64,000 nucleotides of DNA, taken from positions 165,467-229,466 of the forward strand of contig JASMDC010000001.1 of assembly GCA_030753015.1 (NCBI GenBank), read 5' to 3'. Both the position numbers and the translations under genes were made by a program. Shown in pieces: positions 48,229-56,059 of this stretch. Positions within the stretch are counted from its first letter, which is position 1; each line of letters starts with the position of its first letter. The notes under the pieces were generated by a model that was not told the origin of the DNA, did no database searches, and saw nothing but the letters and a program-made list of their open reading frames with translations. The stretch comes from Candidatus Undinarchaeales archaeon (GTDB lineage: Archaea > SpSt-1190 > JASMDC01).

Positions 48229-48957
48229 ATGTCGATGACGAGGATAGGGTTCGTGGTACTTGCGCTCCTACTCGTCATGGTCTCGTCCCTCGACATCCTC
48301 AACCTCGTCGTTGAGGAAACCGAGCAGTCAGGATGTCGGGGGGAGAAGATCAGCGTCGTAGCCAAGTACGAGAGCCTTCTCAAGGATCCGGCCATCTTTG
48401 TCGTCAAGCTCGATGATCCCCACGGTTTCTATCAGAAGAAGAATCCCTACAAGGTGTCCTTGGGGGCCGCTGAGTACGTGGACCATCGGTACGAGCTCAC
48501 ACCCCCCGTGGGGCTCGATCCGGGCCGGTACGAGCTTCCTCTCGTGGCATACCCTGCCATTTCCCCCCAGTTCACCGTTAAGCGGGAGATCGTCATCGTC
48601 GTGAAGGACTGCGTTGCCGAAGGGGCGACGGCGAGCGTGGAACCGTCAGAAGGCCCCGAGGCCAGCAGTGCCGCGACCGCGACGGCCACCGCAACGGCGG
48701 GTGGTGGCGGGGACGACCAGGGAGGCTCAAGCATGACATCCCTCATCGGGATCGTGCTGGCCATCATCGTGCTCGTCATGGGATTGACACTCTTCACCAG
48801 GAGCCGGGCGATCGCACAACAGGCCGCCCTCCAGCAGCAGCAACAAGCGGCCAGCATGGCCCAGGCCGGCTACTACGGATACCAGTACCCGGCGTACCAG
48901 GGGAGCTCGTACTACGCGGGCCGTGGCGGGTATGCGAACGTGTACGGCCGGTACTGA
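48229..48957 (+). CDS. Single-pass membrane protein with external beta-domain and Tyr-rich tail
   Basis: A 242-residue protein: signal peptide (IGFVVLALLLVMVSSLDIL), a ~105-residue external Ig-like domain with two cysteines, a Thr/Ala/Gly linker, a membrane helix (LIGIVLAIIVLVMGLTLFT, ~residues 169-187) and an internal tail. The tail has QQQQQ and a Tyr/Gly-rich end (YYGYQYPAYQGSSYYAGRGGY). GGGGG at 48215-48219 is a possible ribosome site for ATG 48229. Two other membrane proteins in this window have similar Tyr-rich segments. Divergent from the regulator. No family is recognised. Confidence 0.65.
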   Translation: MSMTRIGFVVLALLLVMVSSLDILNLVVEETEQSGCRGEKISVVAKYESLLKDPAIFVVKLDDPHGFYQKKNPYKVSLGAAEYVDHRYELTPPVGLDPGRYELPLVAYPAISPQFTVKREIVIVVKDCVAEGATASVEPSEGPEASSAATATATATAGGGGDDQGGSSMTSLIGIVLAIIVLVMGLTLFTRSRAIAQQAALQQQQQAASMAQAGYYGYQYPAYQGSSYYAGRGGYANVYGRY

Positions 48958-48965
48958 GCCAAACG

Positions 48966-48974
48966 GTTATAAGC
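48966..48974 (+). promoter_or_regulatory. TATA-like box for the HAD gene
   Basis: GTTATAAGC centred 27 bases before GTG 48997, implying a leaderless GTG start. Confidence 0.6.
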
Positions 48975-48996
48975 CGGGACATCATTCTAATCCCTC

Positions 48997-49626
48997 GTGA
49001 TCGTCATCTTCGACCTCGACGGCACGCTCACCGCTGGCCGACTGAACCTCGACGGCATCAAACGCGAGATGGACGAAATCTTCTCAGAGCGCGGTGTGGA
49101 CGTGTCGGACGAGTTCGGCATCGTGGAGAAGATCGCACTGGGCGCCGCTGCACTGGGTGATCCCGAGCTCGGTCGCACGCTCTGTGCACGGCTGGAAGAG
49201 GAGGAGGTGGCCGCTGCGGACAACGCCAAGTCGCTCCCTGGCACGCGTGGGGCGCTGGAAGAACTCCGCTACCGGGGCCTGCGTATGGCCGTGCTCTCCC
49301 GTAACTGCCGTTCTGCGGTGGACCGGAGCCTCGAGCGGCTGGACCTGAGCACCTTCTTCGAGAGCGTGATCACACGGGAGGACGCTCCTCCCAAGCCGCT
49401 CCCCGACGGCGTCGAGCTCATCATCGGCACCCTGGGCGGCGGACCTGCAGTGATGGTGGGGGACAGCACCCTTGACATAATGGCCGGGCGCAATGCGGGG
49501 ATCACGACGATCGGAGTGCTCTCAGGCTACGCTTCGCGCAAGGATCTAGAGGCCTCCGGTGCCGACCACATAATCGACGATGTATCCCAGCTGCCTGCCC
49601 TGCTGGTGCGACTGAAAGGTAGATGA
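48997..49626 (+). CDS. HAD-family phosphatase
   Basis: A 209-residue haloacid dehalogenase-type hydrolase. Motif I is VIFDLDGTLT at residues 3-12 (Asp nucleophile), motif II is AVLSRN (~100), motif III the Lys in EDAPPKPLPDG, and motif IV is MVGDSTLDIMAGRNAG. The helical cap after motif I fits the phosphoglycolate phosphatase/PSP-like groups. The substrate is unknown. It has its own promoter and precedes the PdxS-PdxT pair; a role in dephosphorylating a B6 or sugar intermediate is possible but unsupported. Confidence 0.85.
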   Translation: MIVIFDLDGTLTAGRLNLDGIKREMDEIFSERGVDVSDEFGIVEKIALGAAALGDPELGRTLCARLEEEEVAAADNAKSLPGTRGALEELRYRGLRMAVLSRNCRSAVDRSLERLDLSTFFESVITREDAPPKPLPDGVELIIGTLGGGPAVMVGDSTLDIMAGRNAGITTIGVLSGYASRKDLEASGADHIIDDVSQLPALLVRLKGR

Positions 49627-49651
49627 GGCGCCCATCGACCCCACAAGAACC

Positions 49652-49659
49652 CTTAAAAC
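49652..49659 (+). promoter_or_regulatory. TATA-like box for pdxS-pdxT
   Basis: CTTAAAAC centred 27 bases before ATG 49683. Confidence 0.6.
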
Positions 49660-49682
49660 CTTTGGTAAAATGACGTGCCGTC

Positions 49683-50576
49683 ATGATCCCCGAGATCGTT
49701 CACGGTTCAGAGCGCCTCAAGCGAGGCTTTGCGAAGATGCAGAAGGGCGGCGTCATCATGGACGTCACCAACGCCGAGCAGGCCCTGGTTGCAGAGCAGG
49801 CTGGTGCCGTCGCTGTCATGGCGCTCGAGCGCGTGCCCGCGGACGTGCGGGCGGAGGGCGGAGTCGCGCGGATGCCCGATCCTGCAAAGGTCGAGGCCAT
49901 CGTCAAAGCCGTGACCATCCCCGTCATGGCGAAGTGCCGCATCGGCCACTTCGTCGAGGCGCAGATCCTCGAGACGCTCGGAGTGGACATGATCGACGAG
50001 TCCGAGGTGCTCACTCCCGCGGATATGAACAACCACGTGGATAAGTCCGGTTTCACCGTGCCGTTCGTATGTGGCGCCCGTGATCTGGGCGAGGCCCTCC
50101 GGCGCATCAACGAGGGCGCGGCAATGATCCGAACCAAGGGCGAGGCAGGCACCGGTAACGTTGTCGAGGCCGTACGGCACACACGCCAGATAGCCGATGA
50201 GATCCGGGCGCTGGGCGGACAGGACAACGAGTTCCTGGCCCGAAAGGCCCGTGAGTACGGCGTCCCCATCTCCCTGGTGAAGGAGACGGCCAAGCTCGGC
50301 CGGCTCCCCGTTGTCAACTTCGCTGCAGGCGGCATCGCCACACCTGCAGACGCTGCACTGATGATGCAGATGGGCGGCGACGGCGTGTTCGTGGGGAGCG
50401 GTATCTTCAAGTCCTCCGATCCCCCGCGGTTCGCCCGGGCCATCGTGGAGGCCGTGAACCACTTCGACGAGCCTGCAGAGATCGCCAAGGCTGCCAAGGG
50501 GCTCGGCGAGCCCATGAAGGGTATCGAGATGGCCACGCTCTCCGATGACGAGCGGCTTCAGGCGCGGGGCGTCTGA
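49683..50576 (+). CDS. pdxS: Pyridoxal 5'-phosphate synthase subunit PdxS
   Basis: A 297-residue TIM-barrel lyase, the synthase subunit that makes pyridoxal 5'-phosphate from ribose 5-phosphate, glyceraldehyde 3-phosphate and ammonia. It shows the strongly conserved blocks [57 protein letters not shown] and [17 protein letters not shown], plus the [25 protein letters not shown] phosphate site. Full length. ATG 49683 has a TATA box at 27 bases. PdxT follows four bases after the stop, forming the usual synthase-glutaminase pair. Confidence 0.97.
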   Translation: MIPEIVHGSERLKRGFAKMQKGGVIMDVTNAEQALVAEQAGAVAVMALERVPADVRAEGGVARMPDPAKVEAIVKAVTIPVMAKCRIGHFVEAQILETLGVDMIDESEVLTPADMNNHVDKSGFTVPFVCGARDLGEALRRINEGAAMIRTKGEAGTGNVVEAVRHTRQIADEIRALGGQDNEFLARKAREYGVPISLVKETAKLGRLPVVNFAAGGIATPADAALMMQMGGDGVFVGSGIFKSSDPPRFARAIVEAVNHFDEPAEIAKAAKGLGEPMKGIEMATLSDDERLQARGV

Positions 50577-50580
50577 AGGC

Positions 50581-51189
50581 ATGCGCATCGGTGTCGTCGG
50601 GCTCCAAGGCGCTGTCTCGGAACACATCGCTATGGCCGAGCAGGCCCTCAGTGAAGAGGGCATCGAAGGCGAGGTGTTCTGGCTGCGCACACGTGTCGAG
50701 CTCGATGACATCACCGGTGTGATACTCCCTGGTGGCGAATCCACGACCATCTCAGACCTCCTCCAGGAGCGGGATATGTTCGGCCCGCTTGCGGAATTAG
50801 GCCGGACCGGTCTCCCCATCATGGGCACCTGCGCGGGCCTCATCATAATCTCGGCCTCGGGCGGTGAACAAGTGGCGCACACGGGACAGCCGCTCATGGG
50901 GCTTTTGGAGGTCGAGGTGAACCGGAACGCCTTCGGCCGCCAGCGCGAGAGCTTCGAGGCCGAGCTGGAGCTCGAGGGCGTGGGCACCTACCATGGTGTG
51001 TTCATCCGCGCACCCGCCGTGGAGAGAATGTGGGGCGACACCCGGTCCCTGGCAACGTTCGACGGTCGCATCGTGGCCGTCCAGCGCAAGAACGTCCTGG
51101 GACTTGCCTTTCACCCCGAACTCACCGATGATACCCGCATCCACCGCCTGTTCTGCCGCATGTGCAAGGAATACGCATTTAATGGATGA
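50581..51189 (+). CDS. pdxT: Pyridoxal 5'-phosphate synthase glutaminase PdxT
   Basis: A 202-residue class I-type glutaminase that frees ammonia from glutamine and passes it to PdxS. The start MRIGVVGLQGAVSEH, the ILPGGESTT loop, the nucleophile Cys in IMGTCAGLI and the LAFHPELTDD His-Glu pair are all present. ATG 50581 gives the standard N-terminus; longer frames overlap PdxS. Co-transcribed with pdxS. Confidence 0.97.
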   Translation: MRIGVVGLQGAVSEHIAMAEQALSEEGIEGEVFWLRTRVELDDITGVILPGGESTTISDLLQERDMFGPLAELGRTGLPIMGTCAGLIIISASGGEQVAHTGQPLMGLLEVEVNRNAFGRQRESFEAELELEGVGTYHGVFIRAPAVERMWGDTRSLATFDGRIVAVQRKNVLGLAFHPELTDDTRIHRLFCRMCKEYAFNG

Positions 51190-51210
51190 ACCAGGCTGTA
51201 TTAGGTGACC

Positions 51211-51900
51211 ATGCGTTCTGCCACGGTGCTCGCCCTTCTCCTGGCCACGTTGCTCCTCGCCGGCTGCATCACGCCGACGGCCGAACGCCCTCCCGATCCG
51301 GAAATGCTCGAGTGCGGCCTGGAAGAGAAAGGTCCGGAGCGTGACCGATGCCTGGCCAGGCTCGCCCCCTACACGGCGTGGGACGATGCGGACCAGGCAC
51401 TGTCGATGTGCCGCGACATCAGTGATAGCGGCCGCCGGGACGGGTGTCTGCGACTGACCGCCATCGAGGTCGCCAAGAACGAGCCCGAGAAAGGGATGAC
51501 CGCGTGCCGATCGCTTACCGACGAGGGCCGGCGGTCGATGTGCCTGAACCGGCTCCTCCCATGGATCGACACGGAATCACGCGTGCACGTCCTCATCGAG
51601 ACCCGCCCTCTGGTGGCAGGAGCTATCGGTGTGGTGATCTTCGGTATCTTTGTCCTCTTCGTATTCCTCTTCTTCAAGTTCCGCCAGGTCGAGACGCCCC
51701 ATGTTGTCGAGGACGAGCCGGAGACCAACCTCGCCACCTATGAATCCTACTATGCGAACATGTACGCCCAGTCGTACTATGCTCCGCCCCCGCCGCCCCC
51801 ACCCGTCCAGGAGGAGAGACCCGTGGAGGAGCGGCTGGAGAAGGTGAGAATGCTGGACGATGACGGGAACGTGGTCGAGGTCTATCTCGAGAACGATTGA
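51211..51900 (+). CDS. Putative lipoprotein with membrane helix and Tyr-rich tail
   Basis: A 229-residue protein from ATG 51211 with GGTGA at 51204-51208 in front. The N-terminus ends in a lipobox-like LLLAGC (residues ~15-20), followed by a Cys-containing external part with four spaced cysteines (ERDRCLARL, MCRDIS, GCLRL, ACRSL, MCLNRL) in a repeated helical pattern of about 30 residues. A membrane helix (LVAGAIGVVIFGIFVLFVFLFF, ~134-155) precedes an internal tail with YESYYANMYAQSYYAPPPP and an acidic end. A lipid anchor plus a later membrane helix is unusual. It sits directly after pdxT, but no link to B6 synthesis is evident. Confidence 0.6.
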   Translation: MRSATVLALLLATLLLAGCITPTAERPPDPEMLECGLEEKGPERDRCLARLAPYTAWDDADQALSMCRDISDSGRRDGCLRLTAIEVAKNEPEKGMTACRSLTDEGRRSMCLNRLLPWIDTESRVHVLIETRPLVAGAIGVVIFGIFVLFVFLFFKFRQVETPHVVEDEPETNLATYESYYANMYAQSYYAPPPPPPPVQEERPVEERLEKVRMLDDDGNVVEVYLEND

Positions 51901-51923
51901 GCGCTCTACCGCGACTCGAACAG

Positions 51924-51930
51924 CTATAAA
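51924..51930 (+). promoter_or_regulatory. TATA-like box for the glycosyltransferase-like gene
   Basis: CTATAAA centred 27 bases before an in-frame GTG at 51954 and 18 bases before ATG 51945, favouring GTG 51954. Confidence 0.5.
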
Positions 51931-51944
51931 GTTTGGTGTCGTCC

Positions 51945-53498
51945 ATGGCCCCCGTGTTCTTGTTCTCGGTCTCGCAGATCAAGGGCTCGACGGTCGAGTA
52001 CGGGCTCCTCTATCTCCTACTTCTCATGCTCCTCCCGCTTCTCGTCCCTTCGCTCCACATCATGGTCAGGCGGATCAGGCGCACACGTGACCGCACCCGC
52101 AAGATAGTCCTCGCCGCAACGGTCATCGCCCTGCTCCTTCGGCTCTCCCTCGATCCATTCCGGCCGATGGTGTTCTTCGACGAGTGGCAGTACGCCGAGG
52201 TGGCCAAGTTCCTCCTCCTCGACCACAGGGGTGTCATCTGTGCACAGGGGAGCGCGGCACAGTGCAACATCTACTGGCACATGTCGGACTCGGCGGGGTA
52301 TCCGATGCTCGTGGCAATGGCGACCGGGGCGATAGGGCCATTGGGCGGTGGCGAGTGGGTGTCGCTCGCGCTGTCCGTGCTCACAGTCCCCCTTCTCTTT
52401 GTCGTCGGACTCTTCATGCTCCGCGACGAGGACGCTGCTGCTGCTGCCGCCGTGCTCTTGTCGCTCCTCCCGCTCCACGTGACGTACGCCACCACCCGCT
52501 CGTCTGACGCGACCTCTCTCTTCTTCATCACCCTGGTGTTCGCTCTCCTCGGGGCGTACCGCTCCACAGGCTCGCGACGGGCCTTCTGGGCCAGTGTGCT
52601 AGCCCTCGCCTATGCCGGGGCGGTCCGCACGGAGAACCTCATCCTCCTTGCCCCGGCGCTCCTCTTCATATCCCTCGGTCCATCGCGGAAGACGGCCGCC
52701 CTTGTGATCGTGCCCCTGGCGGTCACCCTGCTGGCCGCGCCCTCCGTCCTGGCCAAGACCGGCATGGTCTCCTTCGGCGGCTACGCCGGCCAGAACATCA
52801 CCCTACAGGCCCGTTGGTGGATCGGTGAAGCGCACCACAGCCCCGTCCTCTTCCTCCTGGCGCTGGCAGGGCTGGCCTGGCTCAAGGGATCCGGCCGCCG
52901 CCTCCTGTTCATCACATGGTTCATCGTGTTCATAGCACTGTTCACCGTCCAGGACATCTACCTCGGAGAGGGCGACCAGGACCGCCACATGCTCCCCAGC
53001 TACCTGCCCTTCCTGCTCCTGGCGGGGATGGGTGGCGTCGAACTGGCACGTCGGTACCCTGTCGTGGCGCTCGCTCTGGGCGCGGTGCTCCTCTGGCAGA
53101 CGTCGGCGCTCTACGGTTTCTGCCAGGGATGCGACCGCCCTATCGTCCGCGAGGCGGCCTTCGCCGAGCAGTTCAGGGACCAGGTGTCGACCGGGTGCAT
53201 GGTCGTGACCCAGGTGCCGTTCTTCGTCAACAACGCATGGGAGCGGCGCGTGGTCCACGTCTCGCTCATCGACGAGATCCGCGACTACGTTCGGAACGGG
53301 ACCTGCCTGTACTTCTACGAGAACGTGTTCTGCGATGAAGCACACCTCTACCAGTACCCGGAGAGAGCCCGGTCGTGCAGACGCATGCACGCCGACTACA
53401 TCCTCAGGACCGTCCATGAGGAGCCAGGGCTCGACTACTCGCTTGCTCTGTACGAGGTCGTGGGCTTCCGCGAAGGGAGCTCGCCCAAACCTGTTTAA
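51945..53498 (+). CDS. Multi-pass membrane glycosyltransferase (ArnT/PMT-like)
   Basis: A ~515-residue protein with about ten membrane helices in the first 420 residues and a soluble C-terminal part. The first loop after helix two reads MVFFDEWQYAEVAK, the acidic catalytic loop (DE) of GT-C enzymes that use lipid-linked sugars. PMT/ArnT-like proteins add sugars to proteins or lipids on the outer face. A few cysteines occur in the external tail. TATA position suggests GTG 51954 as the true start. Given the surface proteins in this window, protein or lipid glycosylation is a reasonable inference. Confidence 0.75.
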   Translation: MAPVFLFSVSQIKGSTVEYGLLYLLLLMLLPLLVPSLHIMVRRIRRTRDRTRKIVLAATVIALLLRLSLDPFRPMVFFDEWQYAEVAKFLLLDHRGVICAQGSAAQCNIYWHMSDSAGYPMLVAMATGAIGPLGGGEWVSLALSVLTVPLLFVVGLFMLRDEDAAAAAAVLLSLLPLHVTYATTRSSDATSLFFITLVFALLGAYRSTGSRRAFWASVLALAYAGAVRTENLILLAPALLFISLGPSRKTAALVIVPLAVTLLAAPSVLAKTGMVSFGGYAGQNITLQARWWIGEAHHSPVLFLLALAGLAWLKGSGRRLLFITWFIVFIALFTVQDIYLGEGDQDRHMLPSYLPFLLLAGMGGVELARRYPVVALALGAVLLWQTSALYGFCQGCDRPIVREAAFAEQFRDQVSTGCMVVTQVPFFVNNAWERRVVHVSLIDEIRDYVRNGTCLYFYENVFCDEAHLYQYPERARSCRRMHADYILRTVHEEPGLDYSLALYEVVGFREGSSPKPV

Positions 53499-53500
53499 AG
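53493..53500 (+). promoter_or_regulatory. TATA-like box for the gene at 53523
   Basis: GTTTAAAG, overlapping the end of the glycosyltransferase gene, centred 27 bases before ATG 53523. Confidence 0.6.
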
Positions 53501-53522
53501 CTGTCCGCGGGACGGCCTGGGC

Positions 53523-54350
53523 ATGGACCGCCTGCTCTTCGGCACCGCCGGCAGCCCCATTTCCTCCCGCGTCCGGACCCGGGCGGCAGGTCTCGACCGG
53601 CTCGTCGAGCTCGGGCTGGACGGGATGGAGCTGGAGTTCGTCCGGGGCGTGCGGATGGCCGAAGACCCCGAGGCAGTGCGCGAGCAGGCACAGCGGCTCG
53701 GGCTGACCCTCACGGCACACGGCCCCTATTATATCAACCTGTTCTCATTGGACCCGGCGAAGACGAGCGCGTCTGTGGAGCGGGTATTGGCCACCGCTCG
53801 TACGGCCCATACCTGTGGCGCGTTCTCGTGCACCTTCCACGCCGCCTTCTACCAGGGGCGGCCGGCCGATGTGGTGTACGCGGCGGTGCGCGACCGGTTG
53901 AAGGGCATCGTACGCGTCCTCCAGGACGAGGGCAATCCCATCTGGGTCCGCCCCGAGACCACGGGCAAGCCGTCGCAGTTCGCGGGGCTGGAGGAGCTGT
54001 TATCCCTCAGTGCGGAGATAGAGCAGGTGCGGCCAACCATCGACTGGTCCCACCTCCACGCCAGGAGCGGTGGGAAGGTCAACACATCCGAGGAGTTCCG
54101 CACCGTCCTGGACCGTGTGGAGGACGTGCTCGGGAAAGAGGGGCTGCAGGACATGCACATGCACGTGGCGGGCATCGAGTACACCGACAAGGGCGAGCGT
54201 CGTCACTTGGACCTGGTAGACTCGGACCTGTGCTGGCGCGAGCTCCTCTCGGTGATGAAGGAGTACAACGTCACGGGGATGCTCATCTGCGAGAGCCCCA
54301 GTATCGAGGGGGACGCGTTGAAGCTGCGGGACGCCTTCAGAACCCTCTGA
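53523..54350 (+). CDS. Endonuclease IV-like TIM-barrel protein
   Basis: A 275-residue protein of the AP endonuclease IV/xylose isomerase-like fold. Landmarks: GTAGSPIS near the start, GLDGMELEFVRGV, LTAHGPYYINL (metal His), CTFHAAFYQG, VRPETTGK (Glu), TIDWSHLHAR (Asp, His) and a late CESPS. Archaeal relatives (short Nfo type) cleave abasic sites in DNA; other TIM-barrel members act on sugars. The metal-ligand order fits Nfo, although the second-half ligands are less exact. It is convergent with the helical-repeat operon, whose last stop is four bases away. Confidence 0.75.
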   Translation: MDRLLFGTAGSPISSRVRTRAAGLDRLVELGLDGMELEFVRGVRMAEDPEAVREQAQRLGLTLTAHGPYYINLFSLDPAKTSASVERVLATARTAHTCGAFSCTFHAAFYQGRPADVVYAAVRDRLKGIVRVLQDEGNPIWVRPETTGKPSQFAGLEELLSLSAEIEQVRPTIDWSHLHARSGGKVNTSEEFRTVLDRVEDVLGKEGLQDMHMHVAGIEYTDKGERRHLDLVDSDLCWRELLSVMKEYNVTGMLICESPSIEGDALKLRDAFRTL

Positions 54351-54353
54351 GGT

Positions 54354-56036
54354 CTACAGTCGCCTGAGCACTTCGTCGACGACCTGCGTGGATGTCTGGC
54401 CCGAGGTACCGTGGTCGACCTCCTTTACGAGCTCCTCCATCCGGTCGAGGCTCAGGCTCTTGGCGTGGGCGGCCTCCATGAGCCTGATGGTGTTGTCCGC
54501 CACGGTGGTGCCGGTGTCGCCACCTGTGTCCTCGTACCGGTCCACGTTCCACATCAGGTCGGTGACGTCGTCCTCGGAGTCGCCGTAGGCCTTCATGGCG
54601 TCCATGAGCTTGACCGTCTCGGCCACGACCTCGGCGCCGGTCTGGCCTCCGGTGTTCTCCCACCGGTCCACGGCGTACATGATGTCGGTGGCGTCGTCCT
54701 CTGACAGACCGTTCCGCTTCATGGCGTCCATGAGCTTCACGGCACCGTCCACGACCGATGCCCCCGTGTCACCGCCGCTGTCGTTGTACCTGTCGATGGC
54801 CCACATGATGTCCGTGGCCTCGCTCTTGGACACACCGTTCCGGTGCATTGCGTTCATGAGCTTCACGGTCTCGGTCACTACCTCGGCGCCGGTCTGGCCA
54901 CCCGTGTCCTCGTACCGGTCGACGGCCCACATAAGGTCGGTGGCCTCGTCCTCGCTGACACCGTTCTCGTGCATGCCCTTGGCGATGCGGAGGGCGTCGG
55001 CGACGACCTCGGTGGCAGTCTGTCCGCCGGTGTCGTTGTAACGGTCCACGCCCCACATGATGTCCGAGAGGTCGCTCCGGGACACGCTGTAGGCCTTCAT
55101 GCCCGCGATGAGCTTGACCGTGTTGGCTGCGAGGATGTCGGCGGTGTCATCACCTGTGTCCTCGAACCGGTCCACGTCGTAGATGACGTCTTTAACGTCG
55201 TCGATGGAGATGTCGTGCTCATTGGCCGCGTCGACCACTTGGGAGGTGGCCTTGGCCAGCGCAATGGCCCCGTCGGAGCCGGTGTCCTTGTGGTAGTCGA
55301 GGGTCGAGAGCACCTGCCCTACCTGGTCGATGGGGATGCCTGTGGCTGCGCTCGTGTTGCCCAGCACGCTCACCGCCTCGATGAGCTCGGTGCTGGTAGG
55401 AGTGGTGTCGGCGTACTTGGCGACATTGCCGATCAGCCCGGCCACGTCCTTGGGCGTGGGGATGTGATCTTCCTGCACCAACCTGCCGATGAGCTCGCGG
55501 GAGAATACCGTCGCCTCTTCGGCGGATGCGATCTTCGACGCATTGCTGGTGATGGCCTCGACGATGACCTGCTGGCCCACCTCGGTGTAGGACGTGGTGA
55601 GCACATCCATCGCTTCGCCGGCGGTCATGTACCCGATGGCACTGTCAACGTCCATGCCCTTGTCCATGCAGTAGTCGAGGAGGAAGTCGGTGTGGCTGCC
55701 CGTGTAGCCGTGCTCCGTGGCGGCCTCGAGCACCTTGTCCGCCGTCCGCGCGAGCTCTGCGGGATCGTCGTCGATAGCGAACGAGCCCGCGATCCGGCGC
55801 ATGACGTACTCGGCCTGGTCCGGCGAGACCGCGTCGTACTTCCCGGCCACCTGCTCGGCCTCGGCGTCCATGTCGTTGCCGTGCTCAGCTATCTTGATGA
55901 GCCCGAACAGCCCGAACCCCAGCGCTGTCAGGACTACTCCTGCCTTGTTCTTGGATGAGAGATCCTCGGCCTGGGCGTAACCCTCGGCAGTATCGGCATG
56001 TCCGTAGGCACCGTCAAGGTCGAGGTCGTACGTCAT
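54354..56036 (-). CDS. Helical-repeat protein, paralogue 4 of operon
   Basis: A 560-residue protein, last gene of the operon. The N-terminal ~280 residues are shared with three neighbours: a Tyr/Ala opening (DLDLDGAYGHADTAEGYAQAEDL), a short hydrophobic helix (VVLTALGFGLFGLIKIA, ~33-49), then helices with SPDQAEYVMRRIAGSFAIDDDPAEL and LLDYCMDKGMDVD. The second half is at least six repeats of 42 residues with the pattern DRYxDTGGQTGAEVVxETVKLMxAMxxNGVSEDEATDLMWxV. Each should form a helix pair joined by an Asp/Gly loop, giving an alpha-solenoid. No known repeat family (TPR, HEAT, ALF) clearly fits. Function is unknown. Its ATG has GGAGAGA about 12 bases upstream. Confidence 0.75.
   Translation of the reverse strand: MTYDLDLDGAYGHADTAEGYAQAEDLSSKNKAGVVLTALGFGLFGLIKIAEHGNDMDAEAEQVAGKYDAVSPDQAEYVMRRIAGSFAIDDDPAELARTADKVLEAATEHGYTGSHTDFLLDYCMDKGMDVDSAIGYMTAGEAMDVLTTSYTEVGQQVIVEAITSNASKIASAEEATVFSRELIGRLVQEDHIPTPKDVAGLIGNVAKYADTTPTSTELIEAVSVLGNTSAATGIPIDQVGQVLSTLDYHKDTGSDGAIALAKATSQVVDAANEHDISIDDVKDVIYDVDRFEDTGDDTADILAANTVKLIAGMKAYSVSRSDLSDIMWGVDRYNDTGGQTATEVVADALRIAKGMHENGVSEDEATDLMWAVDRYEDTGGQTGAEVVTETVKLMNAMHRNGVSKSEATDIMWAIDRYNDSGGDTGASVVDGAVKLMDAMKRNGLSEDDATDIMYAVDRWENTGGQTGAEVVAETVKLMDAMKAYGDSEDDVTDLMWNVDRYEDTGGDTGTTVADNTIRLMEAAHAKSLSLDRMEELVKEVDHGTSGQTSTQVVDEVLRRL
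54440..55200 (-). repeat. 126-bp in-gene tandem repeats (42-residue helical units)
   Basis: At least six units of 126 bases. The Asp-Arg-Tyr-x-Asp loop codons recur at about 54527, 54653, 54782, 54908, 55035 and 55161. The repeat is strong at protein level and partly at DNA level, showing recent expansion. Confidence 0.85.
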
Positions 56037-56059
56037 CGTTCGTCTTCTCTCCGTGGGAC

